Positions 54,246 through 64,000 of a stretch of DNA of 64,000 nt are shown in pieces. The position numbers and the translations under genes were made by a program. Within the stretch, counting starts at the first letter, position 1. Every line of letters starts with the position of its first letter. The stretch is from NCBI GenBank assembly GCA_030068075.1, contig CM057841.1, forward strand, positions 34,389,030 to 34,453,029. Reading direction: 5' to 3'. Source of the stretch: Paguma larvata (lineage: Eukaryota; Chordata; Mammalia; Carnivora; Viverridae). Under the pieces are notes generated by a model, which ran no database searches, was not told where the DNA came from, and saw only the letters and a program-made list of their open reading frames with translations.

Positions 54246-56650
54246 CTCTTAGAGTCTGTAATGGAAAAGCTCAATTCAGTGACCTGTCTCCTGTGTTTCT
54301 CCTTCACTTCTCGCGTGGGACACTTCACCCCTGACACTTCTGCTCACCGAATGTGTGACACGCCCAGCGATTCTCTGTGACACCAGCTGGGGGTCCTACC
54401 ACGTGGCTCAGTTCAGACACTATGTGCCTGGAGACAGAATCAGACCCCACGGGTTAAGGGCTAAGGGCCACAAGACGGCCCGTCCACCCCAGACACCAGT
54501 CTCAACTAGGTTGCCCACAACTTCTGTTTTCCTTGGCTACCAACTGGGGGTTGGTGCCCATGACCCCTTCCTCAGGTTTGATTAATGTGCTCAAGTGGCT
54601 CACAGAACTCAGGGAAATATTTTCCTCGCGTTTATTGAAGGATCCGAAAAGGACACAGGGGAGTAGCTACAGGAAGAGGTAATAGGGGGAGGTCGGGAAG
54701 GGACCCAGGCACAGGAGCTTCTGTCCCCGTGGCGGTGGGGGGCGCCACACAGGTGGACATGTTCACCCACTTGGCACCTCTCCGGCTGGTGTTTCATGGA
54801 GGCTTCCTCAATTTGGCATCATCAACCATTAACCATTTCCAAGCCGCTCTCCTCTCTTTAAGGAAGGGAGGGGTTGTGGGGCTGAAAATTCTGAGCTTCC
54901 AAGCATAGCATGGTCTTCGCAGTGAGCAGCCCCATCCAGACCCCTCCCCCCAGAGTCCCCTCGTTAGGACAAAAGACGCTGTCTGTGCTCTCATCGCTTG
55001 GGAAATTACGAGGGTTTCTGGAGCTCCGTGCCGGGAACTGAGGCAGAGACCAACACGCATTTTCTGTGATCTCACGGAGTCGTTGCAGGGTATGTGGGAT
55101 TATCTCTGGAATGCCCTCGGCACACAGTAGGTGTTCGGCACACGGTAAGCGCCCAGCGATGGCTGTTCCTGTCCTCCCCGTGAAGGAGTCCTCTCTGTGC
55201 CCGAGGGGCAGACAAACGGATCTGAGCACTGGGCTGCGCTGCTTGGCTGGCAGGCCCCGTGGGAGGCTGGCCTGCAGGGACCTGGGGTCCTGAGCGAGCC
55301 TGCTGGACACAGGCCTCCACCGTGATGTCGGCCCCCTGGGACTCGAGCGGGCTGGTCTCCAGTAACAGGTGCATTACCGAGTCCGGAGTCCTACAGGATG
55401 TCAGCATGGGACGGAAAACACCTGTCCCTCCTTTCGTGTTGCAGAAGGCGGCAACGCGGCCTAGAAACGGGCAGGGAGTAGCCCAGCAGAAGCTGTTGGC
55501 AGAGCCGAGCCTTCCGCTTAGCCAGGCTGACGGTCAGCGACTCCCCAAGAAGCTGAGGCTCCGGTTAGGGATTGGAGCAGGGAGGCGGGCCCAGCCTTCA
55601 CCTCCTGGTCCTTTTTGCCCCCCCCATCCTGGTTCCCCCCAAATCTGGGGAGACCCAGTTCTCTTCTCCCCTGTTCTCACTCCACCACTGCCTGTGCGTT
55701 GGGTTGACTTACCTCCTCCCTGGACCTTGGCCCAGCGAGCCGTAAAGAAACCGGATATTTGAGGTAGAGCCGAGACCGGAGCTGGAGGCAGGAGGCTGGT
55801 GGATTCGCTGGGCTGGTGTAGCCGGAACCCGACACAGCCACTTACAGAAGCAGAGGCTGAATTTTCTCACCTGATGGGAAGTCTGGAGGTGGCACTCAAG
55901 GCCTCCACGGTTCCGTTTGGGACCCCAGATCCCCCCGTCTGTCGGCTCTGCCAGCCTTAGCAGGCAGCTTTGGTCCTCACGTGTGGGCGTCTCGCGATCA
56001 GGCATCGGCCCTCCCCTCCCACCGCCTGCTTCATGTGGGAAGAAGGGAAGGGCAGACGGTCATGCCCGACCTTTGCCATCCCACAGCTTTGACTCGAGTC
56101 TCAGGGGCCGGAACTGGGTTCCCATCCCCGGGCCACCCCCAGCTTCAAGGGAGGCTGGGCTGAGCATTTCAAACCAAGCACATTGCTGCTCCCAGCGAAA
56201 TTAGGGCTCTGCCGTGTATGGAAGGGGGCCTGGGTCTTTGGGGAGGGCAACTAGCGGTCCACCTCAGTGGGGCTTCGCCTCGTAGCTGCGGGTAAGGGCT
56301 TCTAGGGAACGTGAGCGCAAGTGTCATCTCAGTGTGGCTCCCCAAAAGACCTCTGTCCTGCGGGCTGACAAAGGGCTTGGCCCGGAGGGCACAGGCTATG
56401 TCGCATCCCACACACCTGCCCCTTCGCCGGGTGCCCCGCCCTCGCCTTCTCTGTGCCTCAGCTCTGAGCTCAGTGACGTTCCCTTTTTTCCCTCCTTCTT
56501 TCTCCTTTCATCATATTCCATGTCACCTTACTGTCAGGAATAATTTTCCAATTCACTCGTTGGACTTCATAAGTGTATCTAAATAGGAAACTTCATACTA
56601 CTATCGTAATTCCTGTGGCATTAGTGTTGCTTGCCATAAAGAGAAGATAC
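54246..56650. other. Unique sequence of the proposed DRC7 5' intron
   Basis: Apart from one MIR fragment, no exon or strong repeat is recognised. If 53385-53451 is a first exon, all of this is DRC7 intron. Confidence 0.35.
55060..55150 (+). repeat. MIR 3' fragment
   Basis: ggaatgccctcggcacacagtaggtgttc is the conserved 3' end of MIR. Confidence 0.45.
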
Positions 56651-56654
56651 TTTC

Positions 56655-57064
56655 AGAAGAAAGAAAGAAAGAAAGAGAGAAAGGGAAAGGGAAAGAAAGA
56701 AAGAAAAGGAAAGGAAAATAAAGAAAGAAAAAAAGAAAAGGAAGAAAAAGAAGAAAGAAAGAAAGAAAAAAGAAAACAAAGAAAAAGAAGAAAAGGAAAG
56801 AAGGAAGGAAGGAAGAAAAGGAAAAGAAAGGAAAGGGAAGGAAGAAAGATAAAGAAAACAAAGAAAAGAAAGAAAAGGAAGGAAGGAAGGAAGAAAAGAA
56901 AAAGAAGAAAAGGAAGAGAAGGAAGGAAGGGAGGAAGAAAGAAAGGAAGGAAGGAACTGAGGGAGGGAGGGAGGGAGGAGGAAGGAAGGGAGGGAGGGAG
57001 GGAGGAGGAAGGAGGGAGGGAGGAGGAAGGGAGGGAGGGAGGAAGGGAGGGAGGGAGGAAAGGC
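56655..57064. repeat. 410-bp purine tract of GAAA, GGAA and GGGA repeats
   Basis: Almost pure A/G on the + strand, grading from aaag-type units through ggaa to gggagg units toward the right. Only a handful of pyrimidines interrupt it. It lies about 300 bp before the first DRC7 coding exon. Confidence 0.97.
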
Positions 57065-57326
57065 AAACAGCATCAGTAAGTTCGGACCACCTGCTCTGGC
57101 CCTGACAATAGCTTTCCACCTGCGGCCCGCTGTGTCTTTGTTTTAAAAGGAGATCTGCAGATATCAGAAAGGTGTTACAGACATGCCGACACCAAGCAAG
57201 ACTCTCCCCAGTAGAAGAGAAGTTTAAGAGGGGCTCGCTTGCCCCCCCTCCAAACTGCCTCCCAGAGAGACTGGTGGTCTTGGTGGCCGCAGTGGCCCAT
57301 TCTGAGTGCATGTCTCCCTCCCACAG

Positions 57327-57361
57327 AGATTCTGCCTCTAGACAGCCAGAGACACGCCGGG
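57327..57361 (+). other. DRC7: 5' UTR segment of the first DRC7 coding exon
   Basis: The pyrimidine-rich acceptor ctccctcccacag ends at 57326, 35 nt before the ATG. This implies at least one upstream non-coding exon. The best candidate for it lies near 53385-53451. Confidence 0.55.
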
Positions 57362-60300
57362 ATGGAGGTCCTGAAGGAGAAAGTGGAGGAGGAGGAGGAG
57401 GCCGAGCGGGAGGAGGCAGCCAAGCGGGCCGAGAGGGGCGAGAAGACGACGAGGCCCACGGAGGCGCGGAGGGAGGAAGCCCCCATGACACAGGAGATGC
57501 TCAGAGACCTGGAGAAGAAGCTGTCGGACATCGATGTGGCCATCCCGGAGCAGCTCTCGTGCGTGCCAGGGTGGGGGGCTCGGACCTGGCAGCCCCGATG
57601 AGGCTCAGACCAGGACCGGGTGCAAGAAGAGCCAGGCAGAACGGATGGCCCCGGGGCTGGGAGGCAGGACCCGACATAGAGGGAGGCAGAAATGAATGAG
57701 GGCTCTGCTTGCAATCTGCCTGGTCCAAGTCCCCTCTCTGCCCCTCACCAGCTGTGTGACCCTGGGTGAGTCACTCAACCTCTCTGTGCCTCTGTTCCCA
57801 TTTCTATTTAAAAGTGCACACGGTGATGGTGCTTCTAGGCAGCTGTGAGGATTAAATGAGGAAAAGCTAGAGCCAGCAGCAGCTAAGGTGGGTTGATGGT
57901 TCCCTGTGTGCCAGGCCTAGCCTCACACGGACTAATGTCACCCCTCTTATGGGCACAGGACCTTTACCAAGGACACTATCGACATCTCCAAGCTACCCCT
58001 CTCCTACCAAAGCAACACGCTCAAGGAGGAGCACTTGCTGCAGGTGGCGGACAACTTCTCCCGCCAGTACAGCCACCTGTGCCCAGACCGCGTGCCCCTC
58101 TTCCTGCACCCGCTGAACGAGTGCGAAGTGCCTGTAAGGCCGGGTTGTGGCGGGTGGGGCAAGGGCTGGAGCGCAGAGGGCGGGGGGAGGTGGGCCGAAG
58201 CTCGTGGGGCAGAGTTTCTATCCGGGGATAGCATAAATTCAAGTGCCAGCAGGCCTCAGCGGGGTTAGCGTGAATCAGCCCCGGGGGCCTGTGGGGGCCT
58301 GGAGACCCCATGCCAGCTAAGGGGCAGCTAGACAGCTGGTGCAGGCTCCAGCCCCAGACACCAGCTCTGTCCCGGGAAGGGCAGAGAAAGAAGATAAGAT
58401 AGACTGGGCCCCGAGCACTGGCCTCCTTCCCTCCAGCCCGGCGACCCAGGCCCGTCCTGAGTGTCTCTGGGCCTCAGTTTCCCCATCTGTAGGTGGAATG
58501 GCATAGGGTGAATGCAGAGGTTGCAAGACAGCAGCCCGTAGGCTGATAGGGACTCACAGACTGTTTTATTTGGTCCGCATGGTAATTTTTAACATTGGTA
58601 TCTGCTGCCAGGATTGGAAACTCAGTGATTCCCATACGGGGTCCCGGCTCCCTGCTTCTCTTGATCAGGCGTGCCTTTCCCCCGGGGCCATCAGCGGGCC
58701 TGCACGGGCGGGGCCATGTGACACCCTGTGCTGGCAGGCCTTCTCCGAATCGACGGGGAGACCCTGGAGGACTGGACCATGGGCCCTGGGGTGACAGCAG
58801 CCCCTCAAAGGGGTAGCACTAGCTCCCTCTCACTGGATGGTCGTCAAGAGCCAGACAGGCCAGATCTGCTGCTGACCGTGAACCCGAGCCAATCAGCTCA
58901 CTTCTCAGAGCCTCAGTTTCCCCATCTGCCAGTGGGCCTGACTTATAGGGTTGTCAGGGGATCAGGAGGTGGCGCCTGGTCTGGCAGCACTCAGTAGGGC
59001 ACAAGGTTATTCGGGATCTGGGCTGGAGGGGCAGAGGCCTAGAGAGCCTCCCCCACTCCCTCCCCACCCAGGGCTCTGGCTTGCTGGGAGTGCTAGGCTC
59101 CGCCCCCCCTCCCCCCCAGGTAGAAAGCCCTCCCAGGGGCCTGCGGTCTCTCCCCTTGCAGAAGTTTGTGAGCACAACCATCCGGCCCACGCTGATGCCC
59201 TACCCTGAGCTCTACAACTGGGATAGCTGTGCCCAGTTTGTCTCAGACTTTCTCTCCATGGTGCCCCTGCCTGACCCCCTCAAGCCGGTAAGTGCCACCC
59301 CTGGCTGTGTCCTTAGGCCCATGAGACCTAGGGTGGGAAGCGGGGGAGGTATGGCAAAGGAGGCTCAATGAGGCTCACACCACAGGCTTTAGTGCATCTA
59401 GTCTGAGCCCCTCAGAGACCTCTTTGGGGTGGGGTGGGGAAATGGGCCCAGAGAGGGACAGCCACTTGCCTGAGGTCACACAGCAAGTCTGGTCTCCTGG
59501 CTCCTACCTCTTTGCCTCCTTCTGCCTTCAGAATCTTCCTCTCACGACTTTAGGAGGTGGGACAAGGAGAGAGAGAGGGGAGGGCCCTGCTGCCTGTGAC
59601 CTCGGGCCCATCTTTGGGCTTCTGTCCAGCTCAGTGCGTTTCCCACTGAGCATGGAGGGAGACAGGGAGAGAGGGATAGATGCACAGTGGAGAGGGGCGA
59701 AAGGCAAGATCCTTTGATCAGAAGTGAGGACAACTCTGGATAAAACCATAAAACGACCAATCAGAGAGCATTAGACGAAAAGCTTCTATATAGTCCGGAA
59801 GGTCTTTCCTATCAAGAAGTCCACGGCCACTTAAAATTATAGGCAAATGTGGATTGCACTTTCTACACCTGGGTGTTGGTTTCCATCCCATTCTTGGTTG
59901 GCGACCCAGCCCGCTAAGGGGAGGAGCCTGGGGTGGGGCGGGGTCCCGCCTGCGCGCCTGCGCCTGCGCATTGGCCCTAGTGCGCGGCTGCTGGCCAGTG
60001 GGAGCACAGGTAGGGATGCAGCGGGGCCAGCCGCACTAACCAGCCGTCTGCGGCCAGCCCTCCTACCTGTACTCCCCGACCACGGTGCTCAAGTACCAGA
60101 AGGGGAACTGCTTCGACTTCAGCACGCTGCTCTGCTCCATGCTCCTTGGCGCTGGCTACGACGCCTACTGCGTCAACGGCTATGGCTCGCAGGACATATG
60201 TCAAATGGACCTGACGCGGGACGTGTGCCCGCTCACCGTGAAGCACCAGGAGGTACGGGGGCTCGTGCTGCCTTGGGCATCCCGCAAGGCGTGCCATCCG

Positions 60301-62936
60301 TCCGGTAGCGTGACCCCACCCTTCCTGCCCCTTCCCGGCCCCACGAGCACCTGCCCGCTGCTGGTGTGTCTGTCCCTGGTGTCTCAGCACACACAGCCCG
60401 GCTCCCCAAACCGGCTGTCCCCCTTCCCTTGTCCTAACTCGCTTCCAAGCGGCTGTTCCCCGCCAGGTGAATTCTGTGACTGCTGCGGGCTTCTAAAGTC
60501 AGCCTCTCCCAGTTTGCCCTCCATGTTGGATAAAAATCCACCTAGCCATTTTCATGTAAGGAAAAAAACCAGACAAATGGACGTTTAGCTCACTCTTCCC
60601 CCCCCCACACCTCCTCCTAATTCAAAAGGCCCCCTTTTAACAGCAAAAAAATGATCACCAACCCTCTAGCAGGTGATGCGTGTGTTTTTATATCTGTCGA
60701 CTTGACAGCTCCCAGCTGGCCAGAGACTGCTGTGAACACAAGAGACGCTCTGAAATGAATTTCATTTTAGGATTCCAAAAGCATCTCTTTGCATTGTGGG
60801 AAATAGACATAGTACGGCCAGAAGGTGCTGTCTGTGAACTGGATCGATTCCAGGACGCCGTGATCAGAGTTGAGCCCCCCGTGGGGGTCTGCAGCTCAGG
60901 GCAGGGCCTCCGGGGGCCCGGGGCCTCCAGCATGGGGCACGTGCGCCTGTGTCACAACAGCGCCGTGTGGTGGGTGTCATCACTGCCGTTTTACAGACGC
61001 GTATGTAGAGACGAACGGGGAGAGGGACTAACATGGCCGAGGCCACACGGCTGGCGAATGGAGACCCAGGGGCCGAGGCCCCACCTGGCCGCCTCACAGC
61101 TGCGGGCGTTGGCCATTCTCCCTCCTCGCCGCAGCAGGCCCCCTCTGCAGCCTCCGCCGCGTCCTTCCCTGCACCTCTGCTAGCCGCCTAGCGCACGCTC
61201 GTACACGCATGCGTGCGCGCACACAGGCTTTCTTCTTCCGAGCCCAGAAAAGTCTTTAAGTCAACTGACGAGACCACCCTCCGATGACAGAATCTGGGAA
61301 CTCTGACTCCTGACAATTCTCCCGCTTTCTGGGTCAGATCCAGGTCGTCGCTAATAGGGGCAGTGGGGAGCGACGGGGAGAAAAAATCTCATCTCCCGAG
61401 CTCTGCCGTGCCGGGCGCCTCGAGTGGGTGTTTTCCTGCCTTTACTTCTCAGAACGAGCCCGGCGAGGAGTTTCTCCCTTCCGTCCCGTTCTACAAAAGA
61501 GCCTGAAGTCAGGGAATGGGAGCCGAGGCTCCCGCGTGTAGGGCCAGGAAGCCCGGGGACTCCAGGAGCACCCGTGACCTCCTGGTCGGAGGGGCAGGCG
61601 ATGCAGGGCCGCTGATCCTTCTCTTGTTGGGAGCCAGGTGGTCCAGGAGAAGGAAAAGGTACTGCCTAAGAAGTACGCCATTAAGCCGCCCAGGGACCTG
61701 ACCAGCAGGTTCGAGCAGGAGCAGGAGAGGAAGAAGCAGGCGCAGAAAAAAGTGGAGGAGCAGAGGCGGCTGAGGGAGGAGGAAGAGCGCCTCCTGGTGA
61801 GTGCGCCGTCCCCAGCCCTTGCGCTCAGCCCTCCAGGAGAGGGCTGCTAACTGACACGGGTCCACGCACCCCAGGTCCAAATCCCCTCCTCCCGCCTCGC
61901 CATCCCCCACCTCCGTCCAGCCACGCGGGAAACTCCCCCAGGTGGTCAGCCAGCTTCTGCGATGGGTTTCTAATGGCCGAGAGCTCTGCCGCCTGGAGCC
62001 GGCCTTTCCATGCTGGGCTCTGGTGTCCTCGCTCCAGACCCTTTCCCTGAAGACCTACCTGCATGTACCCCTCATCCATCCTCCCGGGCTCCCCACCTTC
62101 TCGGCTCTGGACCCTTGCATCCATCCTCCCTGCTCCCCATCCTCCCATCCATCCTCCCAGCTCTGCTTCCGTGCATCCACACTCTCATCTCTCCCCCCTC
62201 CCACTCTTTTCCTCCCCTTCCTCCCCTTCCTCCCCTTCCTCCCCTTCCTCCCCTTCCTCCCTTCCTCCCCTTCCTCCCCTTCCTCCCCTTCCTCCCCTTC
62301 CTCCCTTCTCCCTTCCTTCCCTCCCTCCCTTCCTCCCCTTCCATGTGGTGTTTACTGAGCATCTCCTGTGGTCTGGCTCTGGGGATACAACGATGACCAT
62401 GACACAGGGAAGAAGACAAAGAAGTCACACAGTCCCCTCTACCTTCCTTTGGATGAAATCTCACCCAGAATCCCAATGCAGAAAGCCAGTGAATCCCAGA
62501 GACTCCAGGACTCCGAAGGGCCCAGTTTGTAAACTACAGATAAACTCGGACCCTCCCATTTTACGGATAAGAAAGCAGGCTCAGAAGTGGGGGGAATGTC
62601 CCTAAGGTCACGCGGTCAGCCAGGGCTGCAGTCAGGAATCGGCTCTCCTGGTGGCTCCCCAGCCCTGGGGAGATGTTTGGGCCCCCGACACCCCCCCTTC
62701 CCACCTTTCCCGTGCAGGATGTGGAGAAAGAAAACATCGACCCCCTGCACGGCCTTCGGGTGCACTCCTGGGTCCTGGTGTTGTCGGGGAAGCGGGAGGT
62801 GCCTGAGACATTTTTCATCGACCCGTTCACGGCACGCAGCTACAGCAACCAGGACGACCACTTCCTGGGCATCGAGAGTCTCTGGAATCATAAGAACTAC
62901 TGGGTCAACATGCAGGACTGTTGGAACTGCTGCAAG
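57362..62936 (+). CDS. DRC7: Dynein regulatory complex subunit 7 (CCDC135), N-terminal part, first six coding exons
   Basis: Coding exons: 57362-57558, 57959-58133, 59162-59287, 60058-60252, 61638-61796, 62718-62936, giving 1071 nt (residues 1-357, frame open at the end). The donor at 57559 (gtgcgt) is the only weak one. The protein starts MEVLKEKVEEEEEAEREE, an acidic coiled coil. The conserved region LQVADNFSRQYSHLCPDRVPLF follows, then the block GNCFDFSTLLCSML around Cys184, which resembles a transglutaminase/papain-type core. Exon 5 is a charged coiled coil rich in Glu, Lys and Arg, and exon 6 carries HGLRVHSWVLVLSGKREVPE. Human DRC7 is about 874 aa, so over half lies beyond the right edge. 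Role in the family: nexin-dynein regulatory complex of motile axonemes, needed for sperm flagella. No break is seen in this part. Confidence 0.95.
57700..57885 (+). repeat. MIR in DRC7 intron 1
   Basis: cagctgtgtgaccctgggtgagtcactcaacctctctgtgcctctg, then gctgtgaggattaaatgagg; very well preserved. Confidence 0.8.
58450..58510 (+). repeat. Short MIR fragment
   Basis: tctctgggcctcagtttccccatctgtaggtgg. Confidence 0.45.
58845..59000 (+). repeat. MIR in DRC7 intron 2
   Basis: cacttctcagagcctcagtttccccatctgcc, then tatagggttgtcaggggatcagg. Confidence 0.6.
59425..59510 (-). repeat. MIR fragment, antisense, DRC7 intron 3
   Basis: gaaatgggcccagagaggg, then acttgcctgaggtcacacagcaagtc. Confidence 0.45.
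59936..59974 (+). promoter_or_regulatory. GC-box plus NRF1-like plus inverted CCAAT cluster in DRC7 intron 3
   Basis: GGGGCGGGG at 59936 is followed by a repeated TGCGC series ending GCGCCTGCGCATTGG at 59974. The latter combines an NRF1-type palindrome with an inverted CCAAT box. The cluster lies 84 nt before coding exon 4 and could be an internal promoter or merely a GC-rich stretch. Confidence 0.35.
60965..61080 (-). repeat. MIR fragment, antisense, DRC7 intron 4
   Basis: gccgttttacagacgc, then gaggccacacggctggcgaatgg. Confidence 0.45.
62211..62342. repeat. 9-bp minisatellite (unit TCCTCCCCT) in DRC7 intron 5
   Basis: About ten near-perfect copies, with one 8-bp unit in the middle and decayed copies at the right end. 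A looser ccatcc-type repeat precedes it at 62085-62180. Confidence 0.9.
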
Positions 62937-64000
62937 GTACAGGGCCGGGGGCGGGCGCTGTGGCAGGCACAGTCGGGGGGCGGGGCGGTGCTGGGGGAGT
63001 GACCTGTGAGGCGAGCCGGCCACCACCTAGTTCAGACTTTCCCCGTAGCTGAGTCCCCGTAGCCCACTCCTTTGTCCATAATTAACCGTTCTAATATGAG
63101 TATTGTCTCTCTTTCGATTTGTGTGTCCGTATAAAAATGGGCAGTTAGTTTATATGAGTGATTTTTTAAAACAATAATCAAAGTGCAACGTACATGCAGA
63201 AAAATATACTCATCCTAAGTGTACAGTCCAGCGGATTCCCATAAATGTGTGTATAGATATGTACACGCACATACCTGTGTGCATGTGTGTGTGTGTGTCA
63301 CGCTCAGTGCCACTTACATAAGGTAAAAATACATGCATACATTGGGGAGAGTCATAACTGGACACAAGAGGACTTTCTGGAGTGTGGGCTGCGTACTATT
63401 TCTTAATCTGGGTGCAGGGGACCAGAGCACATTCGATTTCTAGAAGTTCATTGTGCTGTACACAAATCAAAAGAGACACAGGCTCCAGGCTCCGCATCCT
63501 GTGCACTCTGGTCGTTCCCAGGTTCCTCGTTTCCCACCGGGCCAGTTTCCCAAAGGTAGATCCTGGGCCCTTTGCCCCCTATTCCAGGGTGACGCTGTCC
63601 AAGGGGACTGCTGTCACCCCTGTGGCAGATGGGCAGAGTTGGCGTGCCCGTGCTCCGGGGCAAGTTGCTCTGTGTGGAAGTCAGACGTCCGGAGGTGGGG
63701 AAACTTGCGCCTGGAGCGAAGCAAGGATCCGCTCGGCCCCCCGCCCGTCACCACGCTGGCCCCTCTTAGCCCGATTCCAGGGTCTGCTTGGCTGTCACGG
63801 ACTTCGCAGCGTTGCGGGGTGGATGTTTGGTAGATGCTTAGAACAGTCCCCGCCCGTTCAATAAATGTCAGCTTCCCATTTTACAGAGGGAACTTCTCCC
63901 GTGGCACACAGATGGGGCAGAGCCAACAGCGCCCTCCCCCAGAGCCCAGGCTCCTGCCCGCCGTGGCGGTCAGTGCCCTCTTTAGAGGCTGCTGACAGTC
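62937..64000. other. DRC7 intron 6, to the window edge
   Basis: No exon of the next DRC7 coding segment is seen. 63150-63420 contains old L1 3'-UTR-like sequence (atactcatcctaagtgtacagtcc) with a (TG) run at about 63281-63298. The rest is unassigned. Confidence 0.5.

Noticed and set aside
56601..57491. Open frame of 296 codons on the - strand, rich in Phe, Ser, Leu and Pro
   Set aside because: Produced by the purine repeat read in antisense; low complexity, not a protein.
62211..62342. Regular short repeats as a CRISPR array
   Set aside because: Units are contiguous with no spacers, and the genome is mammalian.

Overview
The window is mammalian nuclear DNA, most probably from a cat or another feliform carnivore. 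Three protein genes, split by canonical GT-AG introns, lie head to tail on the + strand. About seventeen copies of the carnivore tRNA-Lys-derived SINE are scattered among them. Their poly-A tails have the form aataaataaacattaaaaa, the form I associate with felid copies; dog copies end differently. The gene order ADGRG1 - ADGRG3 - DRC7 is that of human 16q21. Species is an inference from repeat style; gene identity comes from exon-by-exon comparison with remembered human proteins.

Layout: 1-8925 is the 5' region of ADGRG1 (alternative promoters and non-coding exons in other mammals) with old MIR and younger SINE insertions. 8926-18531 holds all 13 coding exons of ADGRG1 (GPR56, 688 aa), followed by its 3' UTR. 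21707-47361 holds all 12 coding exons of ADGRG3 (GPR97, 554 aa), with a polyadenylation signal at 48168. Its 11.2-kb intron 2 carries a nearly full-length but broken L1 in antisense orientation, nested inside an older L1. 48190-57326 is the ADGRG3-DRC7 interval, with a candidate ciliary-type promoter for DRC7 at 53310-53457. 57362-62936 holds the first six coding exons of DRC7 (CCDC135), 357 codons out of roughly 870; the gene runs off the right edge.

Functionally, ADGRG1 and ADGRG3 are adhesion GPCRs that self-cleave at a GPS site and carry a tethered agonist. Their identical exon phases from the GPS exons onward mark them as tandem duplicates. DRC7 is unrelated: it is a subunit of the nexin-dynein regulatory complex of motile cilia and sperm flagella. 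I found no bacterial features, CRISPR arrays, intact transposase genes, rRNA or genuine tRNA genes. The points most worth a second look are the RFX X-box/ACTACA promoter signature upstream of DRC7, the apparent loss of an alternative ADGRG1 splice acceptor, the exon-phase comparison of the two receptors, and several repeat insertions whose target duplications record their order.
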